A stretch of DNA of 64,000 nucleotides from Cryptomeria japonica (lineage: Eukaryota > Streptophyta > Pinopsida > Cupressales > Cupressaceae). A program made the translations under genes and the position numbers. The notes below the pieces were generated by a model. The model had not been told where the DNA came from and searched no databases. It worked only from the letters and a program-made list of their open reading frames with translations. Every line of letters starts with the position of its first letter. Within the stretch, counting starts at the first letter, position 1. The stretch is from the NCBI RefSeq assembly GCF_030272615.1, contig NC_081408.1, forward strand, positions 309,580,450 to 309,644,449, read 5' to 3'. Of the stretch, positions 55,470 through 64,000 are shown piece after piece.

Positions 55470-56990
55470 AGGCCAAAGGTTTAGTGAAAATATCTACAAT
55501 CTGCTCTTTAGTGTTCACATAAACCGATCTAAATTTATTTTCTTCCACCTTCTCCTTCAAAAAGTTATATACTTGATAGATATGTGCTTTGTCTTAGAGT
55601 GAAATACCAGATTCTTTGATATGTCAATAGCAATAGTTATTACAGTAAATAACTACCAGTCCAGTGCAATGCACTTTGATATCCTTCAACATTTGCTTCA
55701 TCCATAGAACCTGTGTACAGTTAGTAGCAACAACAACATACTTAACTTTAGTAGTAGATAAAGAAGTACATAATTATTTCTTACTGATCCGTGAAACCAA
55801 CTTCTTTCCAAGATAGAAAGCTCCACCAGAAGTACTTTTATGGTCATCAATATCCCCAGCCCATTCAACATCTATATATGAACATAAAGTAAAGTCATCA
55901 TACTTAGGGTACCACAAACCATATTCTGATGTACCTTGAAAGTATCTAAACATCCTTTTCACCTCACTCTCATGATTTTCTCTAGGATCACTCTGAAATC
56001 TAGATGCAATACAAACAACATTCATTATGTTAGGCCTAGTCTGAGGCAAATAAAGAAGACCTCCAATTATAGATTTGTATCTTGTAGGATTTACTGGTGT
56101 AGAAACATCTTTCCTTGTCAATTTATCACTTGTAATCATAAGAGTACTTACCGGTTTAGAATCTCCCATATGAAATTTCTTCAACAATTCCCTAACATAC
56201 TTAGTTTGACAGATGAATATACCTTTATCAATCTGAGTAATCTGCAAACCTAAGAAAAATTCCATTTCCCCAATCAAAGACATTTCAAATTCTTTCTCCA
56301 TATTCTTAGAAAATTCCATGCACAACTTTTCTTCACCTCCAAACATGGTGTCATGAACAAATACTTCAAAATTAGTATATCATCATCAGTGGCCTTATAA
56401 TACAAATTACTGTCAGCATTACCCTTAGTAAAACCAAGCTTCAAAACATATTTATCCAACCTTGCATACCAAGCTCTAGGTGCCCGTTTCAATCCATATA
56501 AAACTTTCCTTAACCTTCAAACCATGTTTGTATCATCTGATAGTGAAAAGCCACTAGGTTTATCAATATAAACTTCCTCATCAAAATCCCCATTCAAAAA
56601 ATCACACTTAACATCCATTTGATAAACCTTGTAGTTCTTATCGACAATATAGGCAAGAAATAATTTTATAGCTTCAATCCTAGCTACAGGTGCAAAAGTC
56701 TCACCATAATCAATTCCTTCCTTCTAATAATATCCTTTACAAACCAATATAGCCTTGTTACTTACAATTTGACCATCCTCATTCAATTTATTTTTAAAAA
56801 CACATTTAGTTCCAATAACATTCTTATTTTTAGGTCGGGGAACTAAAATCCATGTGTTATTCTTCTTAATCTGATCTAATTATTCTTCCATGGCTTTCAA
56901 CCAACATTCATATTTACATGTTTCAATTACTGATACTAGTTCAACTTGAGAAATTAAACATACCTCATTAGTCGCCAATCTTCTTCTTGT
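55470..56990 (-). pseudogene. D reverse transcriptase and RNase H
   Basis: Reading the minus strand: RT segments with frameshifts, then RAPRAWYARLDKYVLKLGFT near 56480, the catalytic region as VFVHDTMFGGEE near 56355 (the usual Asp-Asp is His-Asp), FFLGLQITQIDKGIFICQTK and KSIIGGLLYLPQTRPNIMNV; RNase H with SYIDVEWAGDIDDHKSTSGG near 55870, SLSTTKVKYVVVA and VVIYCNN. The open stretch 56346-55774 holds most of it. The end reads EQIVDIFTKPLA. The loss of the first catalytic Asp makes RT inactive. Confidence 0.88.
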
Positions 56991-57006
56991 CATCACTCCA
57001 TTTTTC

Positions 57007-58110
57007 TTATCCCAATAATCTAATCTTCAGAATAATTAATCTCACATACCTAGGAGTCTTCTGACTCTCTGTTCCTCTTCCCAGTTCTCTAGTTACTATT
57101 GAATTTTCAAATACTGTTGGAGTAACTGGTTCAACACGTTGTTCTGGCGAAGATGCTACCGGTTTAGATATAATCATTTCCACCACTGGTTCTTGCTCAT
57201 AAACTCTGATTTGACCTCTATTTAGCTCATCCAGCTTGACACTAGCACTCTCCACAATTCTCTGCAAGCTCTTGTTATAACATCTATATGCTTTGATTTC
57301 ATTAGAATAACCAAGAAATATACCTTCATCACATCTAGGATCAAATTTTCCAGTGATATCATCTCTCCTGATATAACATTTACAACCAAAGATTATGAAA
57401 TATTTAACTATAGGTGTATTGCCAAACCATAATTCAAAAGGTGTCTTACTGGTTTCTCCTTTGATATGTACTCTTTTGAATGTATAAACCATTATGCTCA
57501 CTACTTCTCTCCAGTATATATGAGGTAGACTAGCTTCCATCATCATTGTTCTAGCAACATCCAAGATAGTTATGTTCTTCCTTTCCACAAGTCCATTATG
57601 CTGAGGTGTCTCGGGAGAAGAAAATTGTCTCCTTATACCATGATTCTCACAAAATTTATTAAAATTACCGAATGTGAATTCACCACCATGATTTGACCTC
57701 AAACATTTAATCTTCAATCCTGTCTCAGTATCCACTTCAACCTTAAATATTTTAAATTTTTCAAAATCCTCATATTTCTCCCTTAGAAAAGTAACCCACG
57801 TCATTCTAGAATAATCATCAATGATTAACATGAAATATCTATCACCTTGAAAACTTTTAACTCTAGAAGGGCCACACAAATCATTATGAATAAGACCAAG
57901 AACATCATTAGATTTATCTTGTATACTCCTAAAAGAGGTTCTGACCTGTTTTCCCATTTGACATTCTTTACAAATCGGATTATAGGGCTTCACAATCTTA
58001 GGTATATCTCTAACTACCTTAGTTGAACTGATATTTACAATGCAATCAAAATTCACATGTCATAGCCTCATATGCCATAGCCAACTCTCATTAAGTTGTG
58101 CAAAGAAACA
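57007..58110 (-). pseudogene. D integrase
   Basis: A long open frame of 349 codons (58056-57007). Upstream the His/Cys finger has lost its Cys to a TGA (HMRL, stop, HMNFDC), then PICKECQMGKQVRTSFRSIQ. The core has IHNDLCGPS (first acidic residue), SNHGGEF where D-N-G-G-E-F is usual (second Asp lost) and GLVERKN (Glu kept). The C-terminal part reads TPFELWFGNTPIVKYFIIFG, DEGIFLGYSNEIKAYRCYNK and a Pro/Val/Glu-rich tail. Confidence 0.9.
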
Positions 58111-58189
58111 TGTCTTCTCACCAGAATTCAAATGAAATATATTAACTTTTGTCTATGTACTGGTTGCAATCTCCAAACCAGATCTATTA

Positions 58190-59470
58190 ATGATTTTTCA
58201 TTTTCCATCCTTGAACTATAATTGAAATCCCTTATCCACCAATTGTCCTACACTCAAAAGATTATGCTTCAAACCTTCAACAAAATAAACATTATCAGTA
58301 TTGTTCTTACCATCCAATGATATAGTTTCTTTTCCTTTGATCATACATGCTTTGTCATCTACAAATCTAACCAGACCACCATCAAATTCTTGCAAAGATA
58401 GAAACTTCCTTTTATCTCCAGTCATATGATGTCATCCATTGTCAATTACCCATTCATCCTTCTTTTCAATTTTAGCAGCAAGTGCCTTCTCTTCAGGTAC
58501 ATTCTCTTCCAATGTCGGAACATCTTCCTTGATAGCTAGGAACACCCATTCCTTCCCATTTCCAAAACCACTTGCAGTCTTTTGACGGTTCATCATTAGA
58601 GTCAATAATACCTTCCTCATGCTCTATGTAGCATGATTTGTCTCTGTTTTTCCTGTAATTATACTTGTTCTGATAGCTAGGGTTAGGCTTAAAAGATATT
58701 CTAACTCTTTCTTCAAATCTTGAATTCCTTTCAGGACATCTAGATGCAAAATGACCAATCTTATTACATGCAAAACATTTAAAAGGTGTTTTTCCTTCAT
58801 ACTTACTTCCTATTGTTCCTTTGGGCACTCTTCTAGCAAATAGTGCTTAAAGCTACTCAAAATCATCATCTTCTCTCTTCATATCATCCAATTCCTTTGT
58901 ATATAAAGGTTTCCATTTTGTCTTACCAATTGATTATACAGATCCGTGAAAAGCAGGTTCAGACTTCACAGCTTCGGAAGGTCCAAATTCTTCAAGCTCA
59001 AAAGCAGATGATTTCCCAACCAAGGTATCTTTGTTGACAAAAGTATTAGTCATTGTTCTCAATTCATTAATTGTAGAAAACTTCATCTTGTAAGTCAGTG
59101 GTAGGGCTCTCAGAACTTTAGAAACAATTTCATGTTCACTCAGAGTTCCACCACAACATTGAATTCCCATAACAATCTCATTTACCCTTTCCATGAATGC
59201 AATAATCCTTTCATATTCTTCCATCTTTAGGTTTTCATATCTCACCTGGTAACCATCAAGTTTATCAATCTTCATAGTAGGGTCACCTTCTTTAAGAGTC
59301 TCCAACTTATCCCATATAGCCTTTCTAGATGATTTGTCAGTTAATCCCATTATTTGTTGATCAAAAAGTGCACACAAGAGGGCTTCTCTTGCTCTACAAT
59401 CATTATCAAGCTCCTTAGCCAAGTTTTCCAGAGGAGGGTTGCCAGATGCTAGATTATGAGGTGTAACACC
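58190..59470 (-). pseudogene. D gag, zinc knuckle and protease (5' part beyond E)
   Basis: The minus strand from 59470: GVTPHNLASGNPPLENLAKE, IWDKLETLKEGDPTMKIDKL, YENLKMEEYERIIAFMERVN and KDTLVGKSSAFELEEFG (UBN2 gag, open from 59479 to 58934). The zinc knuckle CFACNKIGHFASRC near 58765 is intact (C-x2-C-x4-H-x4-C). The protease reads DEWVIDNG, a stop and HHMTGDKRKF near 58440. The pre-integrase segment VYFVEGLKHNLLSVGQLVDK ends near 58216. The gag start is displaced by E. Confidence 0.88.
59466..59470. repeat. Probable target sequence of E, left copy (ACACC)
   Basis: Five bases next to the start of the E LTR. The second copy should lie beyond the right edge, so this is an expectation only. 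Confidence 0.4.
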
Positions 59471-59496
59471 TGTAGACACTCAAAATTGTCCACTCT

Positions 59497-59637
59497 AATT
59501 AAATAAATATTTTATTTATTTAATTATTTAAGCCTAATTCTTCTATTAATTAAATAAATCTTTATTTATTTAATTAATTCATTTATCATCTTCTAGCTTT
59601 ATTTCTCATTTAAATAAATACATTTATTTATTTAAAT
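59497..59637. repeat. Three AT-rich perfect palindromes in the E LTR
   Basis: 59497-59525 (arms of 13 bp, AATTAAATAAATA and complement, 3-base loop), 59545-59578 (14-bp arms, ATTAATTAAATAAA) and 59608-59637 (12-bp arms, ATTTAAATAAAT). All share the TAAATAAAT core. They may form hairpins or bind a dimeric factor. Confidence 0.85.
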
Positions 59638-59754
59638 TATCCTTTTCCTAAATTAAATAAATTGTCCCTTTGCATCTAACCTCCTTGTTGCAGATTTTGC
59701 GTTTTTGAAGTTGCAGATCAGACATTTTTCGACAGCATTTTAGTTTTTTTTCTG

Positions 59755-60010
59755 CGTCTGTGAACTTTCGGATCGCGTCTTTGATTTTCTGGTGCGTTTG
59801 TGGGATCTGGAATCGCGTCTGTGTTTTCGACAAATTTTATTTTGCAGGTTTCAGAAAGGAGCGTCTGTGTTTTAGAAACACGTCTGTGTTATTTATACCC
59901 GCGTCTGTGTCGGAAAGGAGCGTCTGTGATTTTTAGGTGCGTCTGTGAATCACAGAACCGCATCTGTGTTATCCAAACACGTCTGTGTTGAGGGTAACAA
60001 CGTCTGTGTA
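59755..60010 (+). repeat. Array 1 of CGTCTGTG motif, alternating 21/19-bp spacing, in E
   Basis: Motif start (C of CGTCTGTG or close variant) at 59755, 59776, 59795, 59816, 59862, 59881, 59902, 59921, 59940, 59961, 59980 and 60001. Intervals are 21, 19, 21, 46, 19, 21, 19, 19, 21, 19 and 21 bp; the 46 is close to two periods with one decayed unit between. Confidence 0.88.
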
Positions 60011-61232
60011 TTTACTGTTTCGAAATTTTGAAGTTTTCATTGATTCAATTTTTAGATTTTGTACTTAGGGTTTTAGATCTGGTTTATTTTTGGACTAACA
60101 CTTTCAGATCTAGCTAACTAAATTGGTGCAGCTTGTCTTGGAAGCAAAACATTTTGTTGAAGGCCCCTATGTCACAAAGTCTTTTGGGTTTTTAAAATGT
60201 ACCTAACTTGTGTGTTTGCAGGAAGGGGTGATTATGTCAAACAACCCAAACTACTAACAACTTTTGTTGCAGGTTCTTGGCTAGGGTTTTGAATTTTTGT
60301 TGTGTGCTTTGTTTTCATAGAATAGCAAACACTTCCATTGGTGCATTAAAATTGAATCATTGTCTTTTGTGTCTTGAGCAATAGGCTCTTTTTGTTTAAT
60401 CTTTAGAGGGCCTGTCTTCCCGTGTGGTCATTAGGACTACTAGTGAGAAGAGAATGACCCAAGTGGTAGTGAGGAAAACCCACCTCTTCCGAACCACTAT
60501 AATCAAATGTATTCATGGTGAAAACTATCAATAACGTGTGCTGATTAGTTCATACCGACACTATGTCTCCCCATAAACCCGTTTGATCAAATTTATTTGA
60601 TCATTTGTAGGGCATAACCCCTACTGGCTGGGAGCATTCTGTATTTACAGAGCTGAAAGTGCCGCATGTATGGCCACACGAGCGGATGCCCTTACTAGCA
60701 CCTTTTTGTTTTAGAAGCCCAAATCCTTCTAGTTGTTGGGGCAGGAGGTCGGACCTCTGATAGCGGCCCACACACATACGGTTCTTAGTAGAGATACAAA
60801 GTTCGCCATGGGGAGTGTTCATGGGGACTGATGCTTGGCTGACTTGAGAAGTGAGTGCTGAGGGTGGAGCCAGTGAGGTCAAGCATCTAAGTATCCGCTC
60901 TGAATAGCGTAGCCTCGGGGGTAAAACCCTATGTGGGATCAACAACTATTGTCTTGGCCAGCCATAAGAATTGTGCTTGACTTATGTTAAACATTCAAAC
61001 AATCAAGACCAAACAACAAAACATTGTGTCTTTTGTGTCTTCAAGTGTATGCAAAACAATTTTACATCAAACAACACACTTTTCTTAGAGTCATTTTGAG
61101 TCTAGACACTGGCAAATATTGAGTTCTCATCAACATTGTGTCCTCTTGTCACAAAAAATAGTCAAACAGTTAGATTTGGTCACAACAAAACGACTTCATA
61201 GATTGGAAAAATTGCACAAATTTTACAGAAAC
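60011..61232. other. E leader/LTR sequence between the motif arrays
   Basis: GC-richer stretch around 60400-60960 without a supported gene. The LTR end and primer site of E probably lie here or just after. Frames in it (for example minus 60601-60945) do not look coding. Confidence 0.4.
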
Positions 61233-61233
61233 G

Positions 61234-61382
61234 CATCTGTGTCTGTTTTAACCACGTCTGGGTCATATAAACACGTCTGTGAAGGGCAGAATAGTGTCTC
61301 TGTTTATAACAGTGTCTGTGTTGAATAGAAACACGTCTACGTCGGATAACCGCGTTTGTGTAGTATACAGGCGCGTTTGTGT
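61234..61382 (+). repeat. Array 2 of CGTCTGTG motif in E
   Basis: Motif starts at 61234, 61255, 61274, 61295, 61313, 61334, 61353 and 61374; intervals 21, 19, 21, 18, 21, 19 and 21 bp. Variants include CGTCTGGG, TGTCTCTG, CGTTTGTG. Same motif and spacing rule as array 1. Confidence 0.88.
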
Positions 61383-61876
61383 TCAAAAATTGCTAGAAAA
61401 TTTCACAGTCCAGCAAACAAAAGAAATCAGTTTCGGAATACTTGAGCTTCCTAGGTTGTTTCTCCAGGTTTCATCTAGCATTCAACCTATCTTTGGGTCT
61501 CACACAGTCCATCATTGCTTCACATCTCATTTTACATTCACACTAGTCTAAACTCGAGTCAAAAGGTCACTTGCTTGTCCTCATCATACTTTGTCAACAC
61601 ACTACATACAAGAACACTTTGCTAAGTGGTCCCTCATCAAGGTTTCTTACCTTTGGGTCTCATTTGGTCTTACTTAGAGTCAAGGTCAGCTTACCTCATC
61701 AAGAGAAACTATCCTCTCTTTGGAAGTCACACCTACTCTACCACATACATACTTGGTCTTACACTTTGGACATTGCAAGTACACTTCAGATTCATTTACA
61801 TTCCATTCAACTCTTGGTCTTCCATACTCTTTCCATTTTTCATCTAGTCTTACACATCTTGGTCAATACCTAGTTC

Positions 61877-64000
61877 ATGGTTGAAACCCGTCTTCAAAAA
61901 TCTAGGAGAGAAACTAAAGAGGCTCAAGAGTCCGCAAACATGAGTTCTTATGAGTATGACAATGATTTATTTTTCAATACTGATCACACTACATTGCCGG
62001 ACATGGATGTCTATAGAAACATTCCAAATGTGGAAAACGCAGACACTACAAACAACAATGCTACACACAATGACAATGTGGACAACTTTTCAATACATTC
62101 AGCAGATGTAGAAGAATCCATTATGAATCCCCATTTCAATCGATTGGTTGAGGAAATAATGAGGAGAGATAGACAATACTTCTTACACATGATGGCACAA
62201 AGTGGAGTCAAGATACCTCATGATTTTGACATGTCTCAAATAATGGAACATAGACCTTTGCAACAACCTCACTCCAATATGGATCAAAGGAGACCTAATA
62301 GTGGAGGAAATAGAGGACCACACATGGTACCTGAATCACCATCAACTTTGCTTCAAAAACCAGAGGTCCCACATACACATGGTCAAACATATGATACTCA
62401 CCTTCGCAGACCATTATGGAAGTCTTATGGAGAAAAATATGCTCAATCACATATCAATGTTAAGGATCAACCACCAAAGCAATTGGATATTCCAAGGCAT
62501 GCTCAAAATTTGGACACAAGGAAACCTCATGTCAAATTTGGGGGCAATACAATAGAACATGACATGCTTGTAGAGTATGGTATACATGCACAAAATAGAT
62601 ATGGTGTTCCTCAACATGAATCTATACCAAGTGGTCCATATATGCAACATCATTATAGACCTCCTCCATATGAACATGTGTATGATCAATATCATCCATA
62701 TATGCAACATGCACCTCCTCCAATTGGTGCCTCAAACATGGGATATGGTTCAAGAAGTCGATCTCCACCTAAGAGCAATTTGGAGCAACAAATCAGGGAT
62801 TTACAAAAGAAAATGGAGGACATAAATACACCAAAGCCAACATACACAATGAGAGACATATGTCCTTATCCATTTGACAAGAGCATTCCAATGCGTCCAT
62901 TTCCTACACACTTTGTGACGCCTAAATTTGACAAGCATAGAGGAAAAGGGGACCCCAAGGCACATATAAGACAGTTTTTCACAGCTTGCATTGAGGTAGC
63001 TTCAGAAGAGACATATTTGATGAGATTATTCCCACAAAGCTTAGGTGATCAAGCTATGGAATGGTTCTCCCAACTCCCACCTGGTATTAAGTCATGGGGT
63101 GACTTAGCAGAGGCATTTATTCAACATTTCTCCTACAATATAGAGACAGACATATCAGTCACTACTTTGTGCAACACTAAGCAAAAAGAAGGAGAGTCCT
63201 TTGCATCATTTTTGCAAAGATGGAGAAATCTAGCTAGCAGATGCTCTTGTGAAATTCCACAAAAACAAATGGTAGAGATGTTCACACAAAATGTTAACAA
63301 AGACATTGGCTATGATCTAAGGAAAGCTTGTTTGTCCACCTTCAAGGATGTCATTGAAAAGGGCTTAGCAACATAAAAGGTTCTAATTGAATAGGGAGTC
63401 ATCAAGATATTCAAGGAAAACAAAGATGACTTTAAAGGGAAAGACAAGCCAAGATTTTGGAATAAAAACAAAAACACAGTCAATGATGGTGTTGTTGATA
63501 CCAATACAGTGCGACCCAAATTCGTCTTTTCAGGATCAAGTTCTACAAACAATCAAGTGAATACTCAAACAACTTCTAGACCATGAAGGAAGTACACCCC
63601 ATTGGGAGAACCACTTGAATCAGTCTTCAAAAAGCTTGTGGCAAACAAAGTGATCACAGTTCCAGATTTTCCTCCATATGAACCAAAGGTCAAACCAAAT
63701 TGGTGGAATGATGATGAGTATTGTGAATTTCATAAGAGCAAGGGTCATAAGATGGGAAATTGTCATCGACTGAAGAACATTGTGCAAGATCTCATTGATA
63801 GAGGTGATATTGAGATTGAGGGACACTCATCCAATCAAGAACATGAGATGTTTAAGGAACCATTCCCAAAGCATGACAAGGGAAAAGCCAAAGTCACAGA
63901 TGATCAGGCCAACTATACTAGAGAACCTTACAATTATGATTCAACTATCAATCATATCTCGATGGACAATCATATCTCTACTATTACCATCAAGAAAAAA
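61877..64000 (+). pseudogene. E gag (long, three stops, runs off the right edge)
   Basis: Starts MVETRLQKSRRETKEAQESA at 61877 and is open for 499 codons. The N-terminal third is Asn/Asp/His-rich and then Pro/His/Tyr-rich. The capsid-type core reads VTPKFDKHRGKGDPKAHIRQ, LRLFPQSLGDQAMEWFSQLP-like sequence and FASFLQRWRNLASRCSCEIP (Retrotrans_gag). After stops at 63374-63376 and 63392-63394 and another near 63583 the same frame continues with EYCEFHKSKGHKMGNCHRLK, the C-H-H-C-like knuckle of Tat/Ogre gag, and DLIDRGDIEIEGH. Protease and pol lie beyond the window. Confidence 0.85.

Larger units (their letters stand above)
49738..59470 (-). mobile_element. D: Ty1/copia element, reverse orientation, split by C and cut by E
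   Basis: On the minus strand: gag (from 59470), zinc knuckle, protease, integrase, RT, RNase H, polypurine tract, then a 3' LTR formed by 54995-54331 plus 50290-49738 with element C between. Gypsy element E interrupts gag at 59471, so the gag start, 5' LTR and second target duplication lie beyond the window. The left target sequence would be AGGAT (49733-49737). All frames are broken. Confidence 0.88.
59471..64000 (+). mobile_element. E: Ty3/gypsy (Tat/Ogre-like) element inserted in gag of D, runs off the right edge
   Basis: Starts with TGTAGACACTCAAAATTGTCC, a start typical of Tat-type LTRs, at the point where D's gag stops. A long LTR/leader of about 2.4 kb with motif arrays precedes a gag frame at 61877. 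The end of the LTR and the primer site were not located. The gag is the least damaged long frame in the window, so E is probably the youngest of the Tat-like elements here. Confidence 0.8.

Noticed and set aside
60601-60945. 114-codon minus-strand frame in the leader of E
   Set aside because: Composition is mixed, there is no motif, and the GC-richer leader explains the lack of stops; treated as chance.
59755-61382. Possible CRISPR-like array
   Set aside because: Core of only about 8 bp, spacing near 20 bp, eukaryotic retroelement context and no repeat-spacer structure of CRISPR.
62447-62825. Met/His/Ile-rich frames on both strands
   Set aside because: Shadow frames of the His/Tyr/Pro-rich part of E gag.
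1-64000. Plant organelle or bacterial operon content
   Set aside because: No organelle genes, no Shine-Dalgarno spaced gene runs; the content is plant nuclear repeats throughout.

Overview
The window looks like intergenic, repeat-dominated nuclear DNA of a large seed-plant genome, most probably a gymnosperm (inference from PLS-type PPR repeats, plant CACTA, Ty3/gypsy and Ty1/copia families, very old nested LTR elements and no intact gene). I see no gene that reads through without stops or frameshifts. There are no rRNA, tRNA or CRISPR features.

Left part (1-7984). A minus-strand CACTA (TNP2-type) transposase remnant runs off the left edge (1-950). It is followed by an intronless, broken minus-strand copy of the splicing factor CWC22 (1330-3270) with a second, oppositely oriented CWC22 fragment at 3283-3427, an unidentified exon-like fragment, and a broken PLS-class PPR gene (4719-5521). 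An unrecognised minus-strand ORF ('ORF-X', 15738 down to 14590, and 7893 down to 6492) is split by a complete but dead Ty3/gypsy chromovirus, G1 (7985-14228, duplicated target AATGT).

Middle part (15880-46686). An array of degenerate hairpin units (15880-16580) precedes another unrecognised decayed minus-strand ORF ('ORF-Y', 17465-18398). Then comes a long Ty3/gypsy element A of Tat/Athila-like type (18399-46686). A is interrupted in gag by chromovirus G2 (19434-27331, target CACGG) and in RT by copia element B (31161-41762, target ATAAC). B is itself interrupted in integrase by a truncated reverse-oriented LTR element S1 (34530-36499) and in RT by a reverse solo LTR S2 (37892-39546, target GATGA). 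A carries an extra RNase H domain between protease and RT.

Right part (46687-64000). A third unrecognised decayed minus-strand ORF with an acidic stretch and likely coiled coil ('ORF-Z', 47411-49126) and a LINE-type RNase H fragment (49405-49737) are followed by reverse copia element D (49738-59470). D's 3' LTR is split by a smaller, internally deleted copia element C (50291-54325, target TTATT). D's gag is cut by a gypsy element E (59471 to the right edge). E has AT-rich palindromes, two arrays of a CGTCTGTG motif spaced alternately about 21 and 19 bp, and a long, fairly well-kept gag frame.

The order of insertion can be read from the nesting: ORF-X before G1; A before G2 and B; B before S1 and S2; the LINE before D; D before C and E. 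The most unusual signals are the helically spaced motif arrays in E, the position of the extra RNase H in A, the hairpin array, and the four non-retroviral decayed ORFs (X, Y, Z and the one in S1). Alignments and family assignments were made by eye and from memory; no search was run.
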